Positions 45,399-58,083 of a DNA stretch of 64,000 bases are shown here, piece by piece. Source of the stretch: Luzula sylvatica (taxonomy: Eukaryota; Streptophyta; Magnoliopsida; Poales; Juncaceae); contig OX326959.1 in NCBI GenBank assembly GCA_946800325.1, positions 47,553,566 to 47,617,565 on the forward strand, in the 5' to 3' direction. The notes below the pieces were generated by a model. The model searched no databases, had not been told where the DNA came from, and was given only the letters and a program-made list of their open reading frames with translations. Within the stretch, counting starts at the first letter, position 1. Each line of letters opens with the position of its first letter. Position numbers and translations under genes: made by a program.

Positions 45399-48300
45399 CT
45401 ACTTGAAGAAAAGACCTCCGTGTTCGGCGAAAAATGGTGCAAAAACTAGGGCTTCGATGGCCATAAGCTTGATCAAGATATTAATCGACGGTCCAGATGT
45501 GTCCTTTAAAGGGTCCCCTATCGTGTCTCCAATCACTGCTGCCTTATGAGCATCGGATCCTTTGGGACCCAATGATTTTGCATGATCTGACGCACCGGCC
45601 TGTTCAATTTTGAATCACCAATTAGGAATTTTTCTTTTATTTTGTTAAATTTCACTTCTAATCAATTTATTTATTTTTGTTTTAGGAAAATTGTACCTCA
45701 ATGTACTTTTTTGCATTGTCCCAAGCACCTCCACTATTTGACGCCGAAATAGCAATCTAAGAAAAACACAAATTAATGCATTAACCCCTAATAAAAATAA
45801 AACTCAATTAAGGTACAATTACAGTTTTTAAAGGAATATACAAATAAAAAAGAAAACTCGAAATTCTACCTGTAAACCCGAAACCAACGAACCGGCTAGA
45901 AGTCCCGCAAGAGTCTCAACTCCAAAGAAGGTTCCGGCAACCAATGGACTCAGCATGACCAACAAACCAGGCGGTATCATCTTCTTGAGAGAAGCATCCG
46001 TTGATATCTTGACGCAACTTGCATAATCGGGTTTGACACGTCCCTCCATCAAACCCGGTATCGTGTTGAATTGCCTCCGCACCTGTTAAATTCACAATGA
46101 CGAAAACGTCATAAATTTAATACTTCTAAAGTACTTGTGCGTATTTGAGTACATAATTATAATTGTTATCAGTGGCGGATCTTGTCCCAAAAATTTGGGA
46201 GAGCGGTTATACACAATTTTTCAGTTTTATCGTAAAATAAACTGGCATAATCGTATATATATATATATATACATACTAGCGTTCAAAAATCTAGGCGAGG
46301 ACAACCGTCCCTCCTAGTGCCTTAATATATTGTTATCGGTCAATATGCAACTTGGTTATAAACATTACCTCTTCGACCATCTTAAGAGCCGCACTGCCGA
46401 CACTTTTCATGGTCATGGCCGAGAACCAATAAGGAAGCATGGACCCGACAATTAGACCTATGAACACTTTCGGGTTTAATATATCGATTGAGAAAACACC
46501 AGCACGACTCACGAATGCACCGAATAAGTTAAAAGATACCAACGCGGCCGATCCCGTAGCAAAACCCTAACAAATTAGGATCAAAATTTTAATTTATATC
46601 CAAAATTCACCTTAGCAATACAAAATATATATTCAGGAAACATGTACCTTTCCTATTGCAGCAGTTGTATTACCGGCCGCATCAAGAGCGTCGGTACATT
46701 GTCGTACCTTACGACTCATACCAGCCATCTCAGCAATGCCACCTGCATAATGTTAATATAATGTCTACTACCAAAAATATTACAAATAAACATTAAATCG
46801 AACCTGCATTGTCACTAATTGGTCCATATGCATCAATTGATAAGCCAGTGGCCATTGTGCTAAGCATCCCCAAAGCGGCCATGGCTATGCCATAAATTGA
46901 AGCGAGACGAAAACTTGTATATATGGCAGCAGCAATGGCGAATATTGGTATGATTGTAGATTTGTAACCCAATGCGAGACCGAATATTACATTTGTGGCC
47001 GCACCGGTGCGACATGAATCCGCTACTTCTCTGACAGGGCTACAAATGAGAAATTAAAGAATGAAAATATTAGTATCGTCAGGATTTGTGCAAATTTAGT
47101 GATATCTCAAGGGAGTTATGTATAATTATTTCTGGAACGGAAAAAAGGATTACCTATAAGCACTGCTTGTGTAGTATTCTGTGGTGTATCCTATTACCAG
47201 CCCAGCCCATAACCCAATCGAAACGCAGAAAAATAGCTCCCTAAATTGAGAAAATTGGAAAAATTAAACCAAATGCTAATTTATAGATGAATTTGTTTAT
47301 AACAATATATATTCTCTCATAAACAGATAAACTATTAGCAGAACATAATACAAATTTAAGAAACAATTGCAAGTTAAATGCATACATTAATTTTCAAATG
47401 GAAATTTGCAATGAGTACTTTTTGGATTTATTGTAGTAGAAAATAAGGTACCTACACTAATATGACCGATACAATAAAATCCATGGATTGCAATATCTAA
47501 TTTCAGAACAGTATCAGTCAAATTTGGATCCATATCGGTATATCGCAAAACTAAACAGAAATCATTTTAATTATTTTGTTGAATTTATGCTCATGACTAT
47601 TGAGTATTTTCTTTTGCAAAGACTGCAATTAGTTCTTTTTGTAAAACATAGGAAAAAAAGTGAAGAAAATCAAGTACCAATTCTTAACGGTCTTCTCAGC
47701 CGTGAAATTGAATATCGTAAAGCTCTTGGGTAAAGCTGCAAAAGTGACGACCGCAATTCCTCCAGTCATCAACACAGTCGATATAAGAAGCTGGCGTTTC
47801 AGAGTGACTGAAATATCAGAAATGCCCTTCATCCTCAAAAAATCAGTCGCAAAAAGAGTCGTGATCAAGCACACTATGATTCCCATTGCACTTATGAGTA
47901 ACGGGTACATAATTGCCGTGAAATTATGACTTGCGCCAAAAGAAGAAATTGATGCCACGTATAAGGCCGCACATGTCGCCTCTGCGTAGGATCCGAATAA
48001 ATCCGATCCCATTCCCGCTATGTCTCCTACATTATCTCCTACATTGTCTGCTATTACCTGTGAATAAGATGAACATATTATTGGTACAATAATACTGGTA
48101 ATTATATTAAATAATATATTTACCCCAAAAATATAGGAAAATAAAATAAAATGATGTATTTACCGCGGGATTTCTGGGATCGTCTTCTGGAATATTCCGT
48201 TCAAGTTTTCCGACCAAATCAGCGCCGACATCAGCAGCTTTTGTATAAATGCCACCACCAACTCTACCAAAAAGCGCCACGGAAGATCCTCCGAGTCCAT

Positions 48301-49294
48301 AACCCGTTATAGACTCGAACAACCCCTCCCAATCATCTCCATAATAAATCTTGAACAAATTAATCGAAATATATAACACCAACAACCCACTTGACGCGAG
48401 TAAAAAACCCATTACGGCCCCGGACCTAAATGCGACTTTAAAAGCGGGTTTGATTCCGTTTCGTGCTTCTAGAGTTGTTCTTGCGTTCGCATACGTGGCT
48501 ATTTTCATGCCTAAATAGCCTGAAAATACTGAAGTTAATGCGCCCAAAATAAAGGCTATTGTCGTGAAAAATGCATTTGCGAGGGCTGATTTGCAAACTT
48601 GGTTTGGCGTGTACGCGCATAGTTGGGTCTTCTTGCTGAAATTTTCTACCGATCCGAGAAATAGGAAAATGATTACGGCGAATATCGCCATGAAGATGCT
48701 GAGGTACTTGTATTGCGTAAATAAAAATGAATTCGCACCTGAAAAATCAGGGCGTAATAACATTATTATGTATCAAAATACATTTTCGCAAATGTATATA
48801 CTTGTATCAAATTAACTAAATATATTTGAAATCAAATTTTATATTATATCAAGTATTCTCCCTAGTAACTTGTTGCTTTGATCAATCAAAAAACTTTTGA
48901 CCCTGTCAAATATTGAACATTTCAAGCATCAGGAAAAAAAAAAAAAAAATCTAACAAAACATATACGAGAAAAAAAAAATCAAATTAGTTAATAATCACA
49001 AATCCAACAGAAAAACAAGAACTAAATCAACTACATACCAACTGAGATAGCATGTTGAATCTCTGCGCATTTTCCTACAATGACCCGTTCGTCAGGCGAG
49101 CCTTCTGCATCCTCCTCCTTCGGTTCCAACTCGAAAACGGGGCCTCCATTACCATATCCACTATTAGAAGTTTCGAGAGAGTAGTAGAAACCTGAAACTT
49201 TCACTCTAGAGACCAAAAACCATTGCCATAATGCGAATAATATACCGATTATCGCTGCTAACGGTATCACTGCTTCTACCCCTGCAGTGTTCAT
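45399..49294 (-). CDS. VHP1: Vacuolar H+-pyrophosphatase, type I
   Basis: 766 aa in ten exons (minus): 49294-49039, 48738-48164, 48057-47678, 47240-47154, 47039-46804, 46742-46648, 46566-46369, 46082-45870, 45756-45697, 45599-45399. It hydrolyses cytosolic pyrophosphate to pump protons into the vacuole. Seen: PPi/Mg sites [49 protein letters not shown] and GDTIGDPFKGTSGPS; about 16 hydrophobic spans. [10 protein letters not shown] carries Ala where K+-independent type II pumps have Lys, so this is the K+-stimulated type I. Arabidopsis AVP1 is 770 aa. The N-terminal cytosolic loop ([17 protein letters not shown]...) differs from AVP1, and several normally invariant spots are conservatively changed, so it may be a second, more diverged paralogue. 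Confidence 0.95.
46170..46328. mobile_element. Small hAT-like MITE in an H+-pyrophosphatase intron
   Basis: Starts CAGTGGCGGATC and is flanked by a perfect 8-bp duplication ATTGTTAT (46162-46169 and 46329-46336). It contains a (TA)n run and a CGTCCCTCCTAGTG end-like segment. It sits between exons 7 and 8 and does not touch the splice sites. Confidence 0.65.
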
Positions 49295-50266
49295 GGTACG
49301 GAAAAGTTCGGGTTTAGATGCACAAAGTTGGCCTTTTTAATAAGGGTTTTGTTTTGTTTTGTTTTAGGTTGAAGGGAAAATAAGGCACTCAAAATTGTGA
49401 AATGGAAAAGAAAATGGTTTTTTTTACTTGTTGGTTTATTTGTGCTTTTGATTGGAGGTTATATTGGAGAGGCTTTAATGGCTGTTTTAAGGAGAGAAAA
49501 ATGGTTCTTTCCTTTCTTCCTGACTAAGTACCATGGGTTATTTTGCATTTTCATACACAATAACCTTTATATTTGATGAATTATTAATTTGTATCATGAA
49601 TAATTTCATGTAGGTGTGACTCGATTTATTTTACGCATTCAAATTTTCCCATCAAAATAATTTCTTGGATGTAAGACCTCAAATGGACCCAAAAATAAAA
49701 TTATATAATTTGGAATATCATGATTATTTTGAATGATTTGACAAGTTCATAAAACGAAAAAAATAAAAAGATGGAAGTATATACTTTGTAATTTGATGAA
49801 GTTGAACGTTCTTTCAGGAAAATTCTCTATAACAAATACTCAAATAGTAACTTAGCAAACAAGAATATATAACAAAGTCAAAGGCCATGGACTCACTCTT
49901 TCTTTTGTTTCGTACAAAAAGAAGATCACAATTGGTAACTTAGCAATCAAGTACATATAACCGGAGATTCTTAAATTTCTCATAAAAAATGTATATATAA
50001 TTCGATTTAATTGAAAATGAGTTGTTGAATTGGCTATGATCTAATTGAAAATGAGGTGTTGTATAAATAGAAGCATCATAATTCGATTGAAGAATTCACT
50101 TCAAAAAAGTAAGGCGCACAATTTTTCAATAATTTGCTTTTTAGATTACTAGTGTGTTTGTTGAATGAAGTCGTGTTAACTATACAATATTATTGTTGTT
50201 GACATAATATATCATGTAATAAATGTTTTACAAAATAAATATAACAAATAATTATTTTGTGATATT

Positions 50267-50400
50267 GCCAATGGGCTGTGATCTAATGGTTGAGTGTGAG
50301 ACACAAACAAATTTATGTTGTGATTGATTGTAAGTTCAAGTCTCATTGACATAAATAAATGGAAGATCATCGAGACTTTCCCATTTACTCTTTTTTTATT
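50267..50400 (+). mobile_element. tRNA-derived SINE
   Basis: Same family as 32249-32381: GGCTGTGATCTAATGGTTGAG and GTAAGTTCAAGTC boxes, and a T/A-rich tail. Flanked by TTATTTTGTGATATT (50252-50266) and TTATTTTATGATATT (50401-50415), one mismatch in 15. Confidence 0.88.
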
Positions 50401-50471
50401 TTATTTTATGATATTATATAACCGATCGCAATTTGATATCGGGCTTGGAAAACAAAACAATTGGGTATACA

Positions 50472-50884
50472 CAAGGCCGACCATAGGGCCATGCCTAGTA
50501 GCCCCGGCCCTGGCGTCGTTTTCTTTAGGAGCCTTGTATGATATATATTATTATTTATTAGTATACATATTTATTTTCAGTTTTTATTCAAAATATTGAC
50601 AATTCATACCTATTTTTAGCTCAAAAGCATAGTCTCATATTCAATTCCAACCCCCGGTGAAAAAAACCTTAGAATCGCCAAGAAATCGCAATAAGAATAA
50701 TATTTAAATGATAATCATAATTTGTAATTCTGAGATATTAAAAGAATTTATTTTGCCTGTTTTATTTTGGATATGGTTAAAACTAATTTTTTGTTGTTTA
50801 TGAACTTTTTTATTTTTAAATAATAATTAACAAATTTGTTCTCGATATAGGTTTTGGATCATCCAAAACCCAGGACCGGCCCTG
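50472..50884. mobile_element. hAT-like non-autonomous element, 413 bp
   Basis: Ends CAAGGCCGACC and, inverted, CAGGGCCGGTCC. The 8-bp flanks GGTATACA and AATGTACA agree at five positions, so the duplication is decayed. Termini resemble the element at 53768-54745. Confidence 0.65.
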
Positions 50885-51288
50885 AATGTACATATATATC
50901 GAACATTTGAATATGTAAATCAAACATCCAAGTTGTTACAAAAATATATTATCTACGTACAAAAAAAATTATTATGTCTAAAAATATAATTGACATACAC
51001 AAAGGTATAAAATTGATGACTGTATTTGGACAATTAATATATATGAAAATCATTTCTCTTCTATTATTAGGTTTCAGTGCAGTGATATTTTCAAACGAGA
51101 ATATCAGTAGAGAGTTAGGAATCTTTATATAAAATATATTTGTTTGATTTTTTCCATGTATTTGACTTCTTTCCCATTAAGCGAGAGTTCATCTTCCGAT
51201 AAAATGGTCTCATATTTACAAGGCCAATGAATCCATTTGTAAAATGGAGTAGGATCTTTTGATCCTAGTTTCCATGTGTATATTTATC

Positions 51289-51362
51289 AATTAAGTACTT
51301 TCATCTTATATACACTAATATTATAAATTAAGTACTTTCATCTTATATACACTAATATTATA
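51289..51362. repeat. 37-bp tandem duplication
   Basis: AATTAAGTACTTTCATCTTA... occurs twice head to tail, identical by eye. Confidence 0.92.
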
Positions 51363-51831
51363 AAGCATTTTTGCATGTGACTATGTATAGTAACACAATT
51401 TAGAAATAACTCAATTTTTAAAAAATATTAGGTAAAACCGGATTTTAAAAATCCGATATCACTGAAGTATAAAAATGATTTTATATATCTCGTAAAAAAT
51501 GATGTTACCATCACATCCTCTATGTACTAATTAATATATAATTAATAATTAATTAATATATAATTAACATTCATTTGAATTAATAACTTTGAATTGATAT
51601 TAATTAATTGTTAATAGTATGTTTTCTTAATTATCATATTAATTAAATATGTTAATTAAAATATAGAAAATGTTGTGGTGAAATCTTGGGACAAAGTAAA
51701 ATTTCTCTTTATTTATTACAATGAATTTTTCTTCAAAACATGATGATTAATTAAAACATATCAAACAAACAAATAATACTAATTCAAATGTAATAATAAC
51801 GATGTCTCTTTTAACAAAAAATCATAGTTTG

Positions 51832-52122
51832 ACTCATTATCAGTGTACATGATTTATTTCAGCAAATAAAATGTCAAAAATTATAGTTCGACTAATTTCG
51901 ACTTCGATTCACCCGACTCAAGTTGGAATCGACAAACTCAAATCTGATTCTTGTCCCATTCAATTGGATCAGGCAATTTCACAGGGCTGGCGAAAATAAG
52001 AATATATTGCATATTTTAAGTTTTAGACTTTGCATTAGTATTCGTTGTGGGTGCAAGTTGAGAACAAATTATTAACTCATTATCAGTGTACATGATTTAT
52101 TTCAGCAAATAAAATGTCAAAA
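51832..52122. repeat. 48-bp direct repeat flanking 195 bp
   Basis: An identical 48-bp word beginning ACTCATTATCAGTGTACATG lies at 51832-51879 and 52075-52122. The enclosed 195 bp shows no recognised transposon ends. Confidence 0.9.
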
Positions 52123-52181
52123 TTCACCAAATTGGATCTGATAAAAAAAAAGACCAAACATACATTAGATATAACAAAATC

Positions 52182-52856
52182 TCATCTAATCAAAATGGTA
52201 ATTACTGAGCCAGCTGAAACGCCAAGCACACAAAATATCGCAACCACGCGTGTGCGCGTCAGCAAAAGATGCACACCCTTCGCTTGTTGCATGGCCAATG
52301 TCAAAATCTGAAGCCTACCAATTTCCTCCATTTTCCTGAAGAAAATCATGGGCTTTATCGCATGCCTCATCAGAAAGGCCGTCGCAAAAGGGAATGCAAA
52401 TCCCGCGATTCCCTGAATCGAGACCTCGTATGGCAGTCCTTGTGGGGTGGAGAATGCGATCCACGCACCGAGACTAAGATGGGCCATGCCTAGTAAGGCG
52501 AGCGAAGTGCTTAGATTATAGATTGACTTGCGCATTTTATCGAGCACCTCACGCGTCTCATTTGCCAAGGGAGATAAGTCACGTTCTACTGTGGGGCCCT
52601 CAATTTCTTGGTGTTTGAAGGTCTCTGGATTGCGGTCGGAACTGGGATTGGAGGGATCTGGCGGTGGGGTGGAGCAGAAGTTCCGGTAAGTAAGAAAGAT
52701 TGGAATTGAGCTCGGACGAGAGATGGGTTTGTTGTATAAAGTTGTGATTGCAATCGAAGGTTTTAGATTGGGGAGTGGGAAAAGGGAATTTGATGGTTTG
52801 GGAAGAATAGAGAGAAATTTAGGGTTTAGAAGTCTACGTGCCAGAAAGGAGGCCAT
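52182..52856 (-). CDS. Mitochondrial membrane protein of unknown function
   Basis: Single coding exon, 224 aa, ATG at 52856. I do not recognise the family. Seen: an Arg/Ser-rich N-terminus (MASFLARRLLNPKFLSILPK) with the look of a mitochondrial presequence, a Pro/Ser-rich stretch to about residue 85, a charged helix (ETREVLDKMRKSIYNLS), then two or three hydrophobic spans (about 117-137, 148-166 and 203-223) separated by KPMIFFRKMEEIGRLQ and ending VSAGSVITILIR. Upstream, CTCCTTCAG-GTTTGC near 52966 and an AG near 52885 suggest a 5' UTR intron. Base composition matches its gene neighbours. Probably an inner-membrane protein; the role is open. Confidence 0.8.
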   Translation of the reverse strand: MASFLARRLLNPKFLSILPKPSNSLFPLPNLKPSIAITTLYNKPISRPSSIPIFLTYRNFCSTPPPDPSNPSSDRNPETFKHQEIEGPTVERDLSPLANETREVLDKMRKSIYNLSTSLALLGMAHLSLGAWIAFSTPQGLPYEVSIQGIAGFAFPFATAFLMRHAIKPMIFFRKMEEIGRLQILTLAMQQAKGVHLLLTRTRVVAIFCVLGVSAGSVITILIR

Positions 52857-53727
52857 TATAAAATCAAATCTGATTAACCAGCTATGTATTGAAATGATCT
52901 AAATTACAGATCGTAAGTCTGATTGATGTTAATAAATGGAACGAAACACGAAGAGAAAGCAAACCTGAAGGAGGATCTCGAGGAGAGAGAGAAAGAGGAA
53001 TTAAAGGCGAGTTAGGGTTTCAAAATCAGAACTGGCGGAAGAGAAGTGCATAATGGGCGAAATTTACTTATATGTTTGTTGATGGTCTTCTCAGGGGAAA
53101 TTCTTATAAAATAACATATTTATCATTTTAAATTACTTGCTAAAATTAATTACTTTCTTTTTAAGATTGCAATGAATTGTGATAATTTTGTAGATTTTCG
53201 TGGTAACTTTGCATATTTTATGTGGTAATTTTGCAGATTTTATGTGATAACTTTGCAGATTTTATGTGATATTTTTGATGTTTTCTGAAAGTCCAGGGAC
53301 TAAACTGAAAAAATACATAAAAGAGATAATTTTGAGATTTTTGTGAGAGGTCTTACAAATAAAGTGTGATATCAGAAAACATTTCGAATTTATCGAATTT
53401 ATCCTTCTAAATTTATGCGTTGTGATTTCAAACATATGTGTGATTTCAAACATATATGCATTAAAACTTAAAAATATTATGAAATATGAAGTATTTACAA
53501 CGACAAACATGGAATTGACCCTACCTAAGGATTATTGATGTAATACAAGAAGCATTGCAGTGAAGCAACTCGTGCCGAGAAGACTTCGGGAGCTTCCGTG
53601 TTCGATCATAACTTTCTTTCTATTTCACTACCTTAATTCCCTTGATTTTTTTTTTTTTTTTATTGTTGGGTAATCAATCATGTAACTAAACTTCTTTGAT
53701 CGATTTCCTTTGTTGATATCTAAATTT

Positions 53728-54812
53728 TTTGATGTTAACGAAGATCGAATTCATAACCTCTGACAACCAGGCCCGGCCCATTAATAAGGCCAGCGAAGCC
53801 AAGGATTCGGGTCCAATTTTTTTGGGGGTCCAATATTTTTTTTCAATATACATATACATACATGAGTAATGTACTATTTTTTGTATACCGAAGTCTGCAC
53901 TTCTTCAAAAGCATTGAGAGCCATTATGTGTAGAATAAGGGTAACATAAAGGATCCTTATATAAGAAAACATCAAGTAACACATTTTAATTTAACCCATG
54001 TGGGACTATTAAAGAGTTATACAAATCGGAAAAGTTAAAAAAGATCATCAACATCTCAATCATCATATTTTGAGTCCAAATAAAAATTAAAATAACAACA
54101 TATCATAGACAAGTTGTTAATGTTTAAATTTAACAACCCAATCTTCTCATTTTTATATATTTTTTAATTTTTTAATGTTTAAATATAACAAAAATCATAT
54201 AATAATCATATAAATTAATATAAGTATATTTTATAATATTGATTTATATTTTTTTGATAAATAAAATATAATTTTTTTAGTATTTTTTTTATTTTAAAAT
54301 TATAATGTTTCTTATTCGGTTCAACTGAATAAATCGAATAACATTTCGGTTTATTCGGGTCGATTTTTAATCAGTTCAAGTGTTAAACGGTTCGGTTCGG
54401 TTCGAATTTTATTCGATTCAGTTTATTCGGTTCAACGACCGAATGAACACCACTAGAGACAACTTTTATGTGGCTATTTATACAAAAAAATTTATAGTGA
54501 GTCCGCTATATTAAAATATATATCAACTTTTTTGATACTTTATTTTCGAAAAATGCGAGAAGATTAATATTTATGTTAAAATTTATAATAGTATGTTGTT
54601 TTGGATTTATGTATTTAATTTTTTTAAGGTAAAAGTAATGCAATAATTTTTGAATTATATATTTGATATTTTTTAGTAAGTTAATTAATTTACGGGTTCA
54701 TTTTTCAATTTGGCTTCGGGTACTTGAAACTATAGACTGGCCCTGCTGACAACATATGATTTTTTGTGTGTTTCACACTCAATCAATTAAGCTATGAACT
54801 CATTGACCTTAA
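53728..54812 (-). mobile_element. SINE interrupted by the hAT element
   Basis: The two halves (53728-53767 and 54746-54812), joined across the insertion, match the SINE family: CAATGAGTTCATAGCTTAAT, a TGTGAAACACAC stretch and a GAATTCGATC box B-like word on the minus strand. The 3' tail diverges from the other copies. Confidence 0.75.
53768..54745. mobile_element. hAT-type non-autonomous element, 978 bp
   Basis: Starts CAGGCCCGGCCC, ends GACTGGCCCTG (inverted CAGGGCCAGTC), and is flanked by a perfect 8-bp duplication CTGACAAC (53760-53767 and 54746-54753). The interior is A+T-rich, with a GGTTCGGTTCGGTTCGAA segment at 54385-54430 that may be a further nested insertion. No transposase. Confidence 0.92.
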
Positions 54813-55074
54813 CTCCCTCTAAATTTCTTAATATCTTAATTAATGCAGGAGATATATATCATGTAGAACTTCAAAATCACACAAGTACAAACATATAAAT
54901 ATGAATATATTCTGTCATAACAGTCACAATACGCATCCATAATACAAAATAAATAAAATTACCACTTCAATTTGGCAAATACAGCTCTAATATAACATTT
55001 GTTCTTCCTTCCTATATCAATTTCTTTAATTCAGATTGAAATTAATATTTTTATAGCTTGATTTTCCATTGTTT

Positions 55075-55955
55075 TCACTGATTTGGGCTAGTGAAGAAGT
55101 GGTTCACTGCCGGCATGATCTCGGGTTTCTGGGTGCGAATAAACTTTCTGAAACCGTGTTCTTTGTACTTCTCCCCCTCTTCAAAATTTTCGAGTATTCC
55201 CGCCGCTCTGTTTTCTTTGGTTACCCTGCAAAGATATTAGTTTATTAAGATAATATTAATTATTTATGCACTTCAATTTGCTAAGATGACCTCCAAATAA
55301 TTCTTCAATGAAATAAAAAGCTATTTTATTAGTAAGCGTGTAATAAATATGGTAAAAATAATTAAAAAGACTATATTTTTGTAAGGGAAATTTTACTCTT
55401 CCTCCAGATTTCCCACACCTTGTCGATATGGTTATTTAACCACTAATCACCATCTCAACGAACACAAATAAACTCTATTAACATTTCATAAATATTAATT
55501 ATACATTAATTCATATTTCTTTTGTTAATTAAGATGATGATTAACCACTAATTACCCATATCGGCAAGGTTGGGAGAAAGTGGGGGGAATAGTAAATTGG
55601 CTCTTTTGTAGTAAGTATTTTGAATAAAAAATATATTAAGATATTTTTCCAATTTTTAGTGCGCATAAATTTTACCTCACATCAGGATTGCTCGTAATAT
55701 TACGTGTCAACTGCATGCCACAAATACCAACAGCTACACCAACCGATGCAAAGAGCGGGTACACCTTCATATTCAAAAAAAAAAATTAAAGAATATTCTA
55801 TCATACTAATATAGCAAATGATATACAAGTAAATAATAATAACGCGAGTTTCGAAACCCTGCTATTACGAAAAAATGAAAAATATATTATGCATTTTTTT
55901 AATCATCGAAATTTACCTCGGGCCTCAACCATCTGCTAAGGGCGGAAGAAGCCAT
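55075..55955 (-). CDS. B12D / NDUFA4-like mitochondrial protein
   Basis: 92 aa in three exons (minus): 55955-55917, 55764-55676, 55225-55075. The sequence runs MASSALSRWLRPEVYPLFAS, one membrane span VGVAVGICGMQL, then TRNITSNPDVRVTKENRAAG, EKYKEHGFRKFIR and a PEIMPAVNHFF end. This is the full-length plant B12D protein, related to NDUFA4. Known: a small mitochondrial membrane protein linked to the respiratory chain and to seed, senescence and low-oxygen expression. All introns are GT-AG and in frame. Confidence 0.93.
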
Positions 55956-57043
55956 TGGAGCAACAAGAATATCAAGAGAATGGACGAGAGAAAAGTTCTA
56001 TTTGCTTCACCGCGTTTTGTATTATGAAATTACATCATTAGAGACTTCATTATATACCGAATCAATAAACTAAATTTAGCTAAAAAAAGTTAAATCCAGC
56101 ACAACGTAACAATGTGATGGCACGACTAAATTAACAGTGAAGAAACGCGGATTTTTTTACCTTCGATTAGAAATACTCCACAGTTCTCTTTTGAGGCCTG
56201 ACACCCTCACGATGCCAACTTGCCGCTTTGTTTGTTTTGTTTTGAACGTAAGTACACAAATAAAAAGACCGCGTATGATTTATATAGAAAAATATATCCC
56301 AAAAAGCGTTATGCATTCCATTAAAAAGTAGATACATACACAAATAGATGGATTTTTAAAAAAAGTTTGGCTATTATTGTCAAAACTGCATATATATTTC
56401 TCGTGGTGGCGTTAATACCGGTTCAAAGATATCAGCTCCATTAAGAATCGAAATATTTGAATGGTTATGTCAATTAAATAGGATTTGAACTATAGTTAAT
56501 ATAATTGCAAGACGATGATATTTACCGAGCAAGTGTGTACTATATAGAAATGACTCGGACAATATAGACCACTTATCTAATAATTGTGTATTCAGAAATT
56601 TTGATTAAGAATGGTCGCGGATTTGAACATATATATGGTTCCGTTAAAACTCATCCCTAATATTTTTTCACAAGGTCGAAAGGGATGATTATCTGAGTCG
56701 ATTATAACATTAATTAACTCAATTAGCGATTCAATTGAATTGTTACATCAATTAAATTAACATGTCATGTACTGATTAACATAGTAAAATCGATTATTAT
56801 GTGAGTTTAATTGAATTGACAATAGATAAAATAACTTTTGGCACAAATTGCACTATCTCAGTGATTAACAAAACAAACCCTTGTATCAAAATCTCAATAA
56901 TTGCAAAACAGGAGAATAGTGGTTATTGGTTATTGTACAAATATTTTAGAATTTGAAACAAAACTTAACCAAATCTCTCTTAAAAAATAAAGATAACTCG
57001 ACATGGGAAAACAAAATGATACAAAACAATAATTGCAAAAGCA
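55956..57043. other. Intergenic between HYPK and B12D-like genes
   Basis: A+T-rich promoter side of the B12D gene and 3' side of HYPK. No RNA gene or transposon ends recognised. Confidence 0.5.
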
Positions 57044-58083
57044 TTAACGAAGCAAGAAACGAATTGCTGCAACTGCGTCACCTTTATGCTCCCTCAATGT
57101 TCTTTCCGCAACTTTCTTATCCAGCTATCAAAAAATAAAATATAGAAAATTATATGAATGGTACCCTAAAATAATTGAAAAAAATTATGGGGGTGAAATC
57201 AGAAAAATACCTCAAGTTCATTTGCAATAATGTCTACATCAACAGGATTGATTTTAACTGCAGCCAGTTCTTTCTCTCTAATAAGCAAATAACGAATTAG
57301 AATATTTGATAAAACTAGATATCGCATTTAAATTTGACACAATTTAAGATAATTATATACAAATCGGTACCTTATTCTCATAGCATTCCAATCGGCTTCG
57401 TTGGATGAAGCAAGAACTGCCATTGCCTAAAATAGATATACAAGATAAAATAGATGAACAAGAAAAAATTGTCTACTTTTCTATTTAGATATTTTTTAAT
57501 TATTGAAGTTATAAATGGGTAATTAACAAGAACATATAAATGATTTATAAGGTTCTAAATCTAATACTCTTTTTCACATTTTTATTTAAGCCAAAATAAG
57601 CAATAATAAGATCATGAGTAGTTCAAGTAAACCTAATTTAACCCAATTTTTTTTTCTCAATTACCCCTAATTTGCTCAAGTTTAAGTCAATATAACCCAA
57701 TTCAGTCTCAATTCACCTTGAATCGTGCAATTAAACACAAAACATATAGAAAGGAGTGAAAATGGCCACACAATCAATTGAACCAGCATTAGTATCCTAT
57801 TTACTTTTTCATCAAAAAAAAAGTATCCTATTTACTTAAAACTCGTGCAAACAGTAATAAAACCAGCATCATTAACCACAATCAGAAATTAAAAAAAATA
57901 TGGAGAGTTTAGAAGGATAAATACCTCCTGGACGCGCGAGGAATCGAGCTGGCGTTCATCGACGACATGATCGGTGAGCTTGTCGAGCGCCTTGCTTTGC
58001 TGCTGCTGAACCTTCGACGACGGCTCCACCAGCCTGTCCACACCTCCTTCTCCGCCCGCTTCTGCTGCCCCTTCTCTCGCCAT
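57044..58083 (-). CDS. HYPK: Huntingtin-interacting protein K homologue (HYPK)
   Basis: 120 aa in four exons (minus): 58083-57925, 57426-57371, 57277-57211, 57124-57044. The start is MAREGAAEAGGEG; an upstream in-frame ATG ([12 protein letters not shown]) falls in a CT microsatellite and is unlikely. Seen: a low-complexity N-terminus with QQQQ, a conserved helix QLDSSRVQEAMAVLASS, EKELAAVKINPVDVDIIANE, and a C-terminal UBA-like domain LDKKVAERTLREHKGDAVAA. Known: HYPK binds and regulates the ribosome-associated NatA N-terminal acetyltransferase and limits aggregation of nascent chains; in plants it affects drought-related NatA activity. All introns are GT-AG. Confidence 0.93.

Larger units (their letters stand above)
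49295..52181. other. Intergenic, repeat-filled
   Basis: Contains the pyrophosphatase promoter side (49295-49520), a SINE, an hAT-like element, a 37-bp tandem repeat and a 48-bp dispersed direct repeat (listed separately). No gene seen. Confidence 0.6.
52857..55074. other. Intergenic between the mitochondrial membrane protein and B12D-like genes
   Basis: Holds the 5' UTR and promoter of the unidentified gene (52857-53090), A+T-rich DNA with repeated GTGATAA-TTTTGCAGATTTTATGTG words at 53200-53270, and an hAT element inserted in a SINE. No gene. Confidence 0.6.
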
